Assembly: GCA_026391525.1 (NCBI GenBank)
Contig: JAPLEF010000054.1
Span: forward strand, 1-64,000
Length of the DNA stretch: 64,000 bases
DNA from: Sphingobacteriales bacterium
Lineage (GTDB): Bacteria > Bacteroidota > Bacteroidia > Chitinophagales > Chitinophagaceae
Reading direction: 5' to 3'
In this document: piece by piece, positions 27,037-35,596 of the stretch
Position numbering within the stretch: the first letter of the stretch is position 1
Layout of the letters: each line of letters starts with the position of its first letter
Program-made: the position numbers and the translations under genes
The notes under the pieces: generated by a model
Databases searched by the model: none
What the model saw: only the letters and a program-made list of their open reading frames with translations
Told to the model about the DNA's origin: nothing

Positions 27037-29061
27037 GTGGGCACACATAATCTCAACAAAGTATCAGCGGCAGGAATATTAATCGCCCTCGGCATCATTT
27101 ACGGAGATATCGGCACCTCTCCACTGTATGTGTTCAGCGCCATCATCAACGGAAAACCTATAGAAGAATTACTCATTGTTGGTGGTTTATCTTGCATCAT
27201 CTGGACGCTTACCTTACAAACTACTGTGAAATATGTATTGCTCACCTTGCAGGCGGATAATAAAGGTGAGGGCGGTATCTTTTCACTTTATACCCTGGTA
27301 AGGCGACAAAAAAAATGGCTGGTTATTCCCGCCATGATTGGAGGAGCGGCATTGCTTGCTGATGGCATGATCACTCCGCCCATTTCCATCACTTCTGCAA
27401 TAGAAGGCTTGCATAATATTCCTTTGCTTGCCGATATCCAGCAGAATACTATTATCATTATCGTATTGGCCATACTGGTGTTGCTATTTTTTATGCAGCA
27501 GTTTGGCACGAATTCTATCGGTAAATTATTCGGGCCGGTGATGTCTATCTGGTTTGTGATGCTGGCGCTGTTAGGGATTGCGAATATTTCTTCCGAATGG
27601 CATGTGCTGAAAGCCTTCAATCCTTATTATGCTTTCAGGTTGCTGTCCATTTATCCTTCGGGGTTTTGGATACTTGGCGCCGTATTCCTTTGTACCACAG
27701 GTGCTGAGGCGCTTTACAGTGATTTGGGGCATTGCGGGAGGGGCAATATTCGCATCTCCTGGATATTTGTGAAAACTTGTTTGATTCTTAATTACCTGGG
27801 GCAAGGTGCCTGGTTACTTAATCATAAAGGGGTAGTATTCGCAAATGATGAATTATTAAAGAATGCAGCTTTCGCAGCAAAATATCCCGCAGCAATTGAA
27901 ATGCAAAATCCATTTTATGCAATCATGCCGCCCTGGTTTTTACTTTGGGGTATTCTCATTGCAACAGTGGCTGCCATCATAGCCAGCCAGGCATTGATCA
28001 GTGGTTCGTTTACCCTTATCAGTGAAGCCATCCGATTGAATCTTTGGCCCAAGATGCGCATCAATTATCCTTCAGAAGCAAAAGGTCAGTTATATATTCC
28101 TGGCATCAATACCCTTTTGTTTATTGGTTGTTGCGGAATCGTGCTTTACTTCAGATCGTCGGGTGCAATGGAAGCTGCCTATGGATTGGCCATCACACTT
28201 TGCATGCTGGCCACTTCGATCTTATTTTCCAATTACCTGGTTTCGAGAAGAGTGCATCCTGCATTTATCTGGTTGTTCCTGTTTGTTTATCTGTCGATAG
28301 AAACTGCATTCCTCATTGCCAATCTTGATAAATTCCCGCATGGTGGATTTGTAACCTTGCTAATTGGAGGCGCTCTGTTTGCTGTGATGTACATCTGGTT
28401 CAGGGCCAGAAAAATTAAGAACCGGTATGTTGAATTTGTAAGAGTGGAAGAGTACGTGCCTAAGTTAGAAGAACTCAGCAACGATAATTCAGTGCCCAAG
28501 TATGCCACGCACCTTGTATATCTTACCAGTGCGAATAACCCGAAGGAAATTGAACACAAGATCATTTATAGTATTTTGAGAGGTAAGCCTAAACGAGCCG
28601 ATATTTATTGGTTTGTACATGTTCATACCCTAGATGATCCTTATACCAGTGAATATTCTGTTGAGCACATCATACCTAACGATATCATAAGGGTGGAATT
28701 CAGGTTAGGATTTCGCATACAACCCAGGCTGAACCTGATGTTTAAGAAAGTGGTTGAAGATCTTGTTGCTAATCGTGAAGTGAACATAACCAGCCGTTAC
28801 GAAAGTCAGCAAAGAAACAATATGGTAGGCGACTTCCAATTTATCGTGATGGAAAAATTCCTGAGTCAGGATAATGAATTACCTTTCTTTGAAAGACTGG
28901 TAATGAAACTTTATTTCTGGTTGAAAGAACTCAGTGTAAGTGAGGAAAGAAGTTTCGGACTTGAACAAAGCAATGTTAATGTAGAAAAATTTCCACTCGT
29001 TGTGGCTCCTGTCAGTAAATTAAAACTTACCCGTATTTGGGATGGTGATGATGAATTTTAA
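27037..29061 (+). CDS. kup: Low-affinity potassium uptake transporter Kup
   Basis: Kup (KUP/HAK/KT family) imports K+ with protons across the inner membrane. The 674-aa protein has the N-terminal signature ALGIIYGDIGTSPLYVF, about twelve TM segments up to residue 455, family blocks such as NKGEGGIFSLYTLVRR and TTGAEALYSDLGHCG, and a cytosolic C-terminal domain of about 220 residues. Translation starts at GTG 27037 (MGTHNLNKVSAAGIL). Its last 20 bases overlap the start of the rhodanese gene. A 9-bp dyad and a consensus -7 box precede it. Confidence 0.95.
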   Translation: MGTHNLNKVSAAGILIALGIIYGDIGTSPLYVFSAIINGKPIEELLIVGGLSCIIWTLTLQTTVKYVLLTLQADNKGEGGIFSLYTLVRRQKKWLVIPAMIGGAALLADGMITPPISITSAIEGLHNIPLLADIQQNTIIIIVLAILVLLFFMQQFGTNSIGKLFGPVMSIWFVMLALLGIANISSEWHVLKAFNPYYAFRLLSIYPSGFWILGAVFLCTTGAEALYSDLGHCGRGNIRISWIFVKTCLILNYLGQGAWLLNHKGVVFANDELLKNAAFAAKYPAAIEMQNPFYAIMPPWFLLWGILIATVAAIIASQALISGSFTLISEAIRLNLWPKMRINYPSEAKGQLYIPGINTLLFIGCCGIVLYFRSSGAMEAAYGLAITLCMLATSILFSNYLVSRRVHPAFIWLFLFVYLSIETAFLIANLDKFPHGGFVTLLIGGALFAVMYIWFRARKIKNRYVEFVRVEEYVPKLEELSNDNSVPKYATHLVYLTSANNPKEIEHKIIYSILRGKPKRADIYWFVHVHTLDDPYTSEYSVEHIIPNDIIRVEFRLGFRIQPRLNLMFKKVVEDLVANREVNITSRYESQQRNNMVGDFQFIVMEKFLSQDNELPFFERLVMKLYFWLKELSVSEERSFGLEQSNVNVEKFPLVVAPVSKLKLTRIWDGDDEF

Positions 29062-29377
29062 TACCATAGCTATAGCGCGTATCACCGTAACAGCCCTGAA
29101 AAAGCAGCTGGAACAGGGTGATGATATCTTGCTGGTAGATGTGAGAGAACCTTTTGAACATCAGCATTTCAATATCGGTGGCCTGCTCATTCCGTTTGGA
29201 GAAATCATGCAACATGCCGCTTTGTTTGATACATCCAAATCCGTTGTTTGTTATTGTGCAAAAGGTATCCGAAGCCAGATTGCCATCCAAAGGTTACAAG
29301 ATAAATTTGGGTTTACTAACCTCATCAATCTGGAAGGAGGAATGGATGCCTGGCAACGCTTATATCCGTTTTCCTGA
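29042..29377 (+). CDS. Rhodanese-like domain protein
   Basis: The 111-aa single-domain rhodanese has the conserved LLVDVREPFEHQHFNIGG and the active-site loop CAKGIRSQIA with its Cys, followed by NLEGGMDAWQ. Rhodaneses transfer sulfane sulfur via a Cys persulfide. Small single-domain forms often supply sulfur or act in redox signalling, and the acceptor here is unknown. The ORF overlaps the end of kup by 20 bp in another frame. Starts at 29042, 29048 and 29051 all lie within the overlap, suggesting translational coupling. Confidence 0.88.
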   Translation: MVMMNFNTIAIARITVTALKKQLEQGDDILLVDVREPFEHQHFNIGGLLIPFGEIMQHAALFDTSKSVVCYCAKGIRSQIAIQRLQDKFGFTNLINLEGGMDAWQRLYPFS

Positions 29378-29425
29378 ATTTTTTTCATTACAAATCTTTC
29401 CATCTTCAAAGAAAAAGGGTAACTC

Positions 29426-30214
29426 ATGAATCACTTACTCCTTTATATTCTTTCAGGATATGCCGTTTTGATGCTGATCGTGTATCTGGTGCAAGAGCGG
29501 TTCATATTCAAGCCGGAAAAGCTGGATCAGGATTTTGTTTACCAATATGATGCACCGTTTGAAGAATTGTTTTTTGATGTTGAACCGGGTGTCCGTATCA
29601 ACGGTCTTCATTTCAAAGTTAAAGAACCGTTAGGGCTCGTTTTGTATTTTCATGGAAACAGCAGAAGCATAAAAGGTTGGGCCAAATATGCCAGAGATTT
29701 TTCTCGGTATGAATATGATGTGGTGCTGGTAGATTACCGGGGATTCGGCAAAAGTACCGGTAAACGTAGCGAAGCCATGATGCTGAATGATATGCAATTT
29801 GTGTACGACAGTCTCGCTGTTCAATATTCCGAACAACACTTCATCGTTTACGGAAGGAGCCTTGGAAGCGGATTTGCAACCAAAATTGCCAGTGATAACC
29901 AACCACGATACCTCATTCTCGATGCACCATACTTTAGCTTTAAAAAAGTGGTGGAACGTTTCATGCCCTTCATGCCAACGCGGTTGCTACTTCGATTTCA
30001 TTTGCGAACTGATAAATGGATCGGGCAGGTACAATGCCATACTTATATCATTCATGGCACAAAGGATTGGCTGATCCCAATAAGTAACAGTGAAAAATTA
30101 CAAGCCATAAATCCAAAAAAAATCACCCTTATCCGGATCATTGGAGGGGCACATAATAACCTTCCCACATTTCCTGCCTATCATGCCATGTTAAGGGATA
30201 TCTTGCAATTCTAA
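29426..30214 (+). CDS. Alpha/beta hydrolase, BEM46/YfhR-like
   Basis: The 262-aa hydrolase has an N-terminal membrane anchor (about residues 3-21). The fold markers are oxyanion loop FHGNSRS, the DYRGFGKSTG strand, nucleophile motif GRSLG with Ser, Asp in HGTKDWLIP, and a C-terminal His in GGAHNNLP. The catalytic triad is therefore intact. This resembles the BEM46/ABHD13 group, whose substrates are unknown in bacteria. It is followed 2 bp later by a paralogue. Confidence 0.86.
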   Translation: MNHLLLYILSGYAVLMLIVYLVQERFIFKPEKLDQDFVYQYDAPFEELFFDVEPGVRINGLHFKVKEPLGLVLYFHGNSRSIKGWAKYARDFSRYEYDVVLVDYRGFGKSTGKRSEAMMLNDMQFVYDSLAVQYSEQHFIVYGRSLGSGFATKIASDNQPRYLILDAPYFSFKKVVERFMPFMPTRLLLRFHLRTDKWIGQVQCHTYIIHGTKDWLIPISNSEKLQAINPKKITLIRIIGGAHNNLPTFPAYHAMLRDILQF

Positions 30215-30216
30215 TT

Positions 30217-31029
30217 ATGAAAAGTAAAAAAAGAAAAATTTTCAACTGGATTAAGATCATCGTCTTCTTGTATTGCAGTATAGGGATTGCCTTGTATTAC
30301 CTGCAGGAAAAATTCCTCTTTCATCCAACACCGCTTCCTGCAAGTCATGTGTTCCATTTCCCTGGCAAGTTCAATGAAATGACGATACCCATCAATGCGA
30401 AAGATAACATCAGCATGGTGAGGTTTCTACCTGATTCAGGTGCTTCGAGAGGGGTAGTATTATTTTTTCATGGCAACCGTGGCAATGTGGAACGGTATGC
30501 AAAATATGCACCGATGTTCACCCAAAAGGGTTATGAATGCTGGATTACCGATTATCCGGGGTTTGGAAAAAGTACCGGCAACCGTTCCGAAAAAGCACTT
30601 TATGAACAGGCTTACCAGATTTACCGACTGGCAAAATCGAAGTTTGGAATGGATAGTATCATCATCTATGGAAAATCTTTCGGAACAGGAATTGCCTCAT
30701 TTCTTGCTTCAGAAACTAAACCCAGATTATTGATTCTGGAAACACCTTACCGGAGCATCCCTTCCTTATTCGGATACTATGCATTCATATATCCGGTAAA
30801 TGCGATGGTTACTTATAAACTTCCTGTTGAAGAATATTTGCAGGACATCAAGATTCCGGTTGTTATTTTTCATGGAACGGATGATGGGGTAATTCCTTAT
30901 GGTTATGCAAAAAAATTACAGCCATATCTCAAACCGGGTGATCAGTTTGTAACCATTGAAGCTGGCAGCCATCATAACCTTGCCGGTTATCCGAAGTATA
31001 AGGCGGTGATGGATTCATTGCTTAGGTAA
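30217..31029 (+). CDS. Alpha/beta hydrolase, BEM46/YfhR-like (tandem paralogue)
   Basis: The 270-aa protein is a homologue of the preceding gene: N-terminal TM (about 10-29), FHGNRGNVERY, DYPGFGKSTGNRSE, nucleophile GKSFG, HGTDDGVIP with Asp, and SHHNLAGYP with His. The shared motifs and 2-bp spacing indicate an old tandem duplication now translated as one operon. The substrate is unknown. Its stop overlaps the stop of the convergent S66 peptidase gene by 8 bp. Confidence 0.86.
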   Translation: MKSKKRKIFNWIKIIVFLYCSIGIALYYLQEKFLFHPTPLPASHVFHFPGKFNEMTIPINAKDNISMVRFLPDSGASRGVVLFFHGNRGNVERYAKYAPMFTQKGYECWITDYPGFGKSTGNRSEKALYEQAYQIYRLAKSKFGMDSIIIYGKSFGTGIASFLASETKPRLLILETPYRSIPSLFGYYAFIYPVNAMVTYKLPVEEYLQDIKIPVVIFHGTDDGVIPYGYAKKLQPYLKPGDQFVTIEAGSHHNLAGYPKYKAVMDSLLR

Positions 31030-31942
31030 TGTCCGCAATTTCTTTTAAAACAGTCTGTTTGTTGCTGACGTTAAGTTGATAAACACCACCAATTTTCAAA
31101 GCTACATTTTCCTTCCCATGGCTCACCGGAAAATGGAAGCATACCGGATACTTGTATTCATCAACAATTTTCCTGATCAACGATTCCACCTCTTCACCAA
31201 AAGGCCGTTCTGTATCTTTCACATCGGTAAAGCCACCAATTACAAGTGCAGCGAGGTTCTTCAAGAGGCCACTTCCTTTGAGCTGGTAGAACATCCGGTC
31301 GATATGATACAATTGTTCGCCAATTTCTTCAAGAAAAAGGATTTTGTTTCTGGTGTTGATTTGTTGAGCAGTGCCGATTGAGTTCACCATCAGGGTGAGG
31401 TTACCGCCAACTAATTTTCCTGTTGATTTTCCTGTCCGGTTGCAGGGGTGTGGCGAACAGCGATAGGTGTTTCTTTTTCCCTTGAGTATCTTATGCAAAG
31501 AATCAATAGCACGGCTGTCGCCATCAGTGAGGGTAAAAGCTGCAGCCATCGGGCCATGTATTGAACACACTTTACAATTAGCCTGCAAATGGTTATGCAG
31601 TACCGTGATATCACTGAAGCCTACCAGCCATTTCGGATTTTTTTTGAATTTTTTAAAATCAAGTTGGTTGATAATACGCCCCATTCCGTATCCGCCTCTT
31701 CCAAAAATGATGGCGTGGATGTTTACATCATTAAGCATGGCTTGTAATTCATCCCTGCGCTCTTCATCCGTTCCGCTGAAATAATTGCTCGATGCGCTTC
31801 CCAGTGTTTTGCCTACCATCACTTGAAATCCCCATTTTTGCAGGGTTTGAATACAATCAGCTGCTTTTTCTGCAAGCATATATCCTGCAGGGCAAGTGAT
31901 GCCGATGGTTTGTTTGGCTTTAAGGAAAGATGGCTGTTTCAT
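31022..31942 (-). CDS. S66 family LD-carboxypeptidase (cytosolic form)
   Basis: LD-carboxypeptidases remove the terminal D-Ala from tetrapeptide stems during peptidoglycan recycling. The 306-aa protein has no signal peptide. The catalytic Ser lies in GFSDITVLH, Glu in FLEEIGEQLYHIDRMF and His in FPVSHGKENVAL, so the S66 triad is intact. The GRGGYGMGRI loop is typical. Absence of a signal peptide fits the cytosolic recycling enzyme (LdcA). A second paralogue with an export-like N-terminus lies at 40406-41425. Confidence 0.92.
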   Translation of the reverse strand: MKQPSFLKAKQTIGITCPAGYMLAEKAADCIQTLQKWGFQVMVGKTLGSASSNYFSGTDEERRDELQAMLNDVNIHAIIFGRGGYGMGRIINQLDFKKFKKNPKWLVGFSDITVLHNHLQANCKVCSIHGPMAAAFTLTDGDSRAIDSLHKILKGKRNTYRCSPHPCNRTGKSTGKLVGGNLTLMVNSIGTAQQINTRNKILFLEEIGEQLYHIDRMFYQLKGSGLLKNLAALVIGGFTDVKDTERPFGEEVESLIRKIVDEYKYPVCFHFPVSHGKENVALKIGGVYQLNVSNKQTVLKEIADIT

Positions 31943-32014
31943 GGATTATCATTTAGGTTAATTTGTGATTGCTTTGCATTTACAAGGCATGAATAAATGT
32001 TTAGATGCCTGGTT

Positions 32015-32022
32015 CAAATATA
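32015..32022 (-). promoter_or_regulatory. -7 box upstream of the leftward S66 peptidase gene
   Basis: TATATTTG on the minus strand matches TAnnTTTG exactly, 73 bp before the start codon. No well-spaced -33 TTG is visible. Confidence 0.35.
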
Positions 32023-32073
32023 ATACAGTAAATCTGCAAAGTATCAGAAGGATTATTCCTTTAAAAAAAGTTA

Positions 32074-32409
32074 ATGGAAATGAAAAACAGTTCACCGATA
32101 AAACTTTTATTACGAAGCTGCTTTTACCTGATAATGGCTTTATTGGCGGATTCCCTTTTGGTAGGTATGGGAATAGCGTATTACCATTATTTTCCAAGTA
32201 CTTCGGCTGAAGGCAGTGCCTGGGGTAGTTTAGATGATGGGCTTTCTTTAGCAGTGATAGCAGGCTTTTTTACCCTTATCGCCTTGATATGGTGGACGGT
32301 TAAATGCGTGGATACAATGATACGAAACCGAAATAATCATGCTGTTCTGTGGTCGCATATCTTATTATTGCTTCTGGTTTATAGCAGTATGGTGTTTGTA
32401 TTTGTTTAG
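32074..32409 (+). CDS. Small hypothetical membrane protein
   Basis: The 111-aa protein has three probable TM helices (about residues 11-36, 54-76 and 92-111). A Ser/Ala/Gly loop follows the first helix and Arg/Asn/His residues precede the last. I do not recognise a family. ATG 32074 or 32080 can start it. It sits alone between two leftward genes. A longer overlapping ORF on the same strand (31965-32210) lacks coherent features and was set aside. Confidence 0.5.
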   Translation: MEMKNSSPIKLLLRSCFYLIMALLADSLLVGMGIAYYHYFPSTSAEGSAWGSLDDGLSLAVIAGFFTLIALIWWTVKCVDTMIRNRNNHAVLWSHILLLLLVYSSMVFVFV

Positions 32410-32498
32410 AAGGAATCAAAGGATTCATTTTTCCTAGATCATTTTTTTAATATTAAACAAGTACAATATTCGAAATAACCAACAACTCAATTCCCCTT

Positions 32499-32587
32499 CA
32501 TTATCCATTATCAATTATCCCTTATCAATTGTCCATTATCCATTATCAATTATCCATTATCCCTTATCAACTATCCCTTATCAATTG
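32499..32587. repeat. Heptanucleotide tandem array, about 12.7 units
   Basis: This is an unbroken run of 7-bp units with consensus (C/A)(A/C)TTATC. Reading left to right: CATTATC, CATTATC, AATTATC, CCTTATC, AATTGTC, CATTATC, CATTATC, AATTATC, CATTATC, CCTTATC, AACTATC, CCTTATC, then AATTG. It ends 7 bp before the stop codon of the leftward fadN-like gene. The same unit occurs at 35562-35596. Confidence 0.9.
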
Positions 32588-32593
32588 CTCCTC

Positions 32594-34975
32594 CTAGTTT
32601 CTCAACGGTTTCCCTGTTTTCAAAATACTTTGAATGCGTTCCAGGGTTTTTTTCTCTCCGGTCAAACTCAGAAATGCTTCCCGTTCCAGATTTAATAAAT
32701 ACTGTTCGCTTACCATGGTTTGTTCACTTAAATCGCCGCCACACATTACATAAGCGAGTTTCTTTGCAACGGTAACATCATGGTCTGTAGCATACTTACC
32801 ACGCCACATGCCATTGATGCCGGCGTGTAATGCGCCCAATACTGAGCGGCCCATTACTTTGATATCTTTTCGCTCAACAGGCATTACATATCCATCATCA
32901 AATAGGGTGATAACTGCTTCTTTCGCTTCTGCTAATCTTCTTGCTGAATTGATACTGATGTTATCGACACCTTTCCGGTAAATGCCCATTTCAAAGGCTT
33001 CATGGGCTGAGGTAGCTACTTTTGCAGTTGCGATGGTGAGGAAGCGATTTTGAATGGTTATGGTTTCGGGTTCCCCTGCATGTAATTCATCAGAAGCCCT
33101 TAATACAAATTCTTTGGTTCCGCCGCCACCGGGAATTACGCCAATTCCGGCTTCTACCAATCCGGTATAGGTTTCAGCAGCGGCTATTACTTTGTCTGCA
33201 TGTAAACTCATTTCACAAGCTCCACCCAATGCCAATCCATGTGGAGCCACCACCACCGGTATCGAAGAATAGCGTACACGCATTATCGTTTGTTGAAACA
33301 TACGGATAGCCATATCTATTTCATCATAATCCTGTTCTATAGCTAACATGAAAATCATTCCAACATTGGCACCGGCACTGAAATTATTTCCGGAATTGCC
33401 AATCACCAGGCCCTTGTATTTTTGTTCTGCAAGGGAAATAGATTGTTGGATCCCTTCAAGCACTTCGCCACCGATACTTCCCATCTTGGTGTACCATTCC
33501 AACCCTAACACATCATCTCCAAGATGATAGGTACGGCAGGCGCTGTTTTTCCAAATGGTTTCATTTTCAAAATTTTTCATCACCAGAAACGCAGATGCTC
33601 CGGGCATTTCATGGTAGATTCCCGATTGGAGATGGTAGTACAACTTTTTGCCATGTGCAGTTTGATAGAATGAACTTATGCCATTAGCAAGCATCTGTTC
33701 TACCCATGGCGATACAGCATACCCGGCTTTTTTCATAGCCGTTACCGTTTTTTCAACACCGAGCAGATCCCAGGTTTCGAAAGCCCCGATTTCCCAACCG
33801 AATCCGGCCATCATGGCATCATCAATACGATATAAATCATCACTGATTTCAGGTATGCGATGAGAGATGTAGGAAAACAGCGCGTAATGAAAGCTTCTGT
33901 AAAAATCTCCTGCTTTATCCTGTGAAGTACATAATGCTTTGATACGTTCTTTAAGGTCTTCAATAGGTTTAGCAGCTTCAAGAGCCGCGAAGCTTGCCCG
34001 TTTGCGGGGTAGGTACTCCATAGTTTCCAGGTTCAGAACCTGTATATCTTTTTCTCCGCCGGCTGATTTTATTTTTTTGAAAAAACCTTGTCCTGTTTTA
34101 TCACCCAGCCATTTGTTATCGATCATCTGCTGTAGCCATGCAGGAATCACAAACTGATCTCGTGCTTCATCTTTCGGACAATTTTCATAAACTCCGTTCG
34201 CAACTTTAACCAGTGTATCGATTCCCACTACATCTGCGGTTCGGAAAGTTGCCGATTTCGGCCTGCCGATCACTGGCCCGGTAAGTGCATCAATTTCATC
34301 AATACTCAACTTAAGTTTTTCCATGCTGTTCATGATGGCCATCATTCCGAAAACGCCAATCCTGTTAGCAATGAATGCTGGAGTATCTTTACAAAGCACT
34401 ACCGTTTTTCCCAGAAAGCGGTCCCCGTAATCCATCAGGAACGATACCACTTCAGGAAGCGTATCGGGGGTTGGAATGATTTCGAGCAGACGCAGGTACC
34501 GGGGCGGATTGAAAAAATGCGTACCGCAAAAATGTTTTTTGAAATCATCCGAACGGCCTTCAAGCATCAGATGAATCGGAATGCCTGAGGTATTGCTGCT
34601 GATCAACGTGCCGGGTTTTCTATATTTTTCTACTTCTGTAAAAATTTGTTGTTTGATATCGAGCCGTTCTACCACCACTTCAATCACCCAATCCGCATTT
34701 GCGATATCCTTCATGTTATCCGTAAAATTTCCGGTAGTGATTTTAGCAGCAACTCCTTTATGGTAGATGGGTGAGGGGTTCGATTTTAATGCTGCTGATA
34801 AGGCATCATTCACCAGCTTGTTCCTTTCTGCAGGTTTGGCATCGGCAGCAACGCCGGCAGGTACCATATCGAGTAATAAAACGGATAAGCCCGCTCCTGC
34901 AAAATGAGCAGCTATCCTGCTACCCATTATTCCGCTGCCCAATACGGCTACTTTTTTTATCGGTCTGTTTGCCAT
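32594..34975 (-). CDS. 3-hydroxyacyl-CoA dehydrogenase/enoyl-CoA hydratase (FadN-like)
   Basis: This bifunctional beta-oxidation enzyme of 793 aa has the dehydrogenase first and the hydratase after it, the order seen in B. subtilis FadN and opposite to E. coli FadB. The NAD fold begins VAVLGSGIMGSRIAAHF. The dehydrogenase His lies in GTHFFNPPRYLRLLE. The crotonase half contains GNSGNNFSAGANVG and the oxyanion-hole region GLALGGACEMSLHAD, plus ETYTGLVEAGIGVIPGGGG with a Glu typical of hydratases. It presumably hydrates enoyl-CoA and oxidises the product to 3-ketoacyl-CoA. No thiolase or acyl-CoA dehydrogenase gene is adjacent. The heptanucleotide array lies just beyond its stop. Confidence 0.93.
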   Translation of the reverse strand: MANRPIKKVAVLGSGIMGSRIAAHFAGAGLSVLLLDMVPAGVAADAKPAERNKLVNDALSAALKSNPSPIYHKGVAAKITTGNFTDNMKDIANADWVIEVVVERLDIKQQIFTEVEKYRKPGTLISSNTSGIPIHLMLEGRSDDFKKHFCGTHFFNPPRYLRLLEIIPTPDTLPEVVSFLMDYGDRFLGKTVVLCKDTPAFIANRIGVFGMMAIMNSMEKLKLSIDEIDALTGPVIGRPKSATFRTADVVGIDTLVKVANGVYENCPKDEARDQFVIPAWLQQMIDNKWLGDKTGQGFFKKIKSAGGEKDIQVLNLETMEYLPRKRASFAALEAAKPIEDLKERIKALCTSQDKAGDFYRSFHYALFSYISHRIPEISDDLYRIDDAMMAGFGWEIGAFETWDLLGVEKTVTAMKKAGYAVSPWVEQMLANGISSFYQTAHGKKLYYHLQSGIYHEMPGASAFLVMKNFENETIWKNSACRTYHLGDDVLGLEWYTKMGSIGGEVLEGIQQSISLAEQKYKGLVIGNSGNNFSAGANVGMIFMLAIEQDYDEIDMAIRMFQQTIMRVRYSSIPVVVAPHGLALGGACEMSLHADKVIAAAETYTGLVEAGIGVIPGGGGTKEFVLRASDELHAGEPETITIQNRFLTIATAKVATSAHEAFEMGIYRKGVDNISINSARRLAEAKEAVITLFDDGYVMPVERKDIKVMGRSVLGALHAGINGMWRGKYATDHDVTVAKKLAYVMCGGDLSEQTMVSEQYLLNLEREAFLSLTGEKKTLERIQSILKTGKPLRN

Positions 34976-35086
34976 TGCTATTTAGTTAGTTAAACAACTA
35001 TTGTATACCGAAGGTAGCTTTTATGCCTGAAAAAAAGTAAGATTTCTCACTGTCTGCATATTTACTAAAGTAAAGTTGCATTCAGG

Positions 35087-35581
35087 ATGAGATGCCCGAT
35101 AAAGCTACGGGAATACCTCATGTCGGCGGTTGATGAAATTCGTGCCTTATCAAAAAGGATGAATTCGAAAGTGGTTACCATGATAGGATTGCTGGAGAGT
35201 ATTTCTGATATCATCTTCAATAGGGAACACCTCAAACAGAGCGATGTGCAAACAGAAATCGATCTGCAGTTGATTCATCTCTTAACCGAAGAACAGCAAC
35301 TGATGGTATTCCGAATTGTACAAGAACAAACCAGTAATATCATCAAGCATGCCAAATGCACACAAGCCAATATCATGCTGATTCAGCGGGGTAATCAGGC
35401 ACATTTGGTTGTAAGTGATAACGGAGTGGGTTTCGACAAGGAAAAGCAACTGCTACGCAGCATGGGCTTCATCAATATTTTCAATAGGGTAGATGCTTAC
35501 AATGGTAAAGTGGAAGTTGTTACCTCACCCGGAAACGGATGTGCGTTAGTGATTGGCTTTCCATTATCCATTGTCAATTAA
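35087..35581 (+). pseudogene. Headless histidine-kinase fragment (HATPase domain only)
   Basis: This 164-aa ORF matches only the end of a NarL-type kinase. It starts in the second helix of the dimerisation domain (SAVDEIRALSKRM) and continues through HATPase_c with the N box (VFRIVQEQTSNIIKHAK), DNGVGFD and MGFINIFNRVDAYNG. The phospho-acceptor His helix and any sensor domain are missing, and an in-frame TAA at 35066-35068 closes the frame upstream. The last residues and stop (SIVN) are encoded by heptanucleotide repeats. It is most likely a remnant left by deletion or recombination. A stand-alone ATP-binding partner protein is a less likely alternative. Confidence 0.6.
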
Positions 35582-35596
35582 CAAATGTCAATTGAC
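35562..35596. repeat. Second heptanucleotide array, 5 units, spanning two gene ends
   Basis: CATTATC, CATTGTC, AATTAAC, AAATGTC, AATTGAC run with period 7. They encode the last residues of the kinase fragment on the plus strand. On the minus strand they give the last residues (TVN) and TGA stop of metG. The unit is the same as at 32499-32587. Confidence 0.75.

Noticed and set aside
31965-32210. An 81-aa plus-strand ORF overlapping the small membrane protein gene
   Set aside because: It lacks hydrophobic or family features and overlaps a better candidate (32074-32409) and the promoter region of the leftward S66 gene.
32499-32587. A CRISPR array
   Set aside because: Units are 7 bp with no spacers and no cas genes are present.
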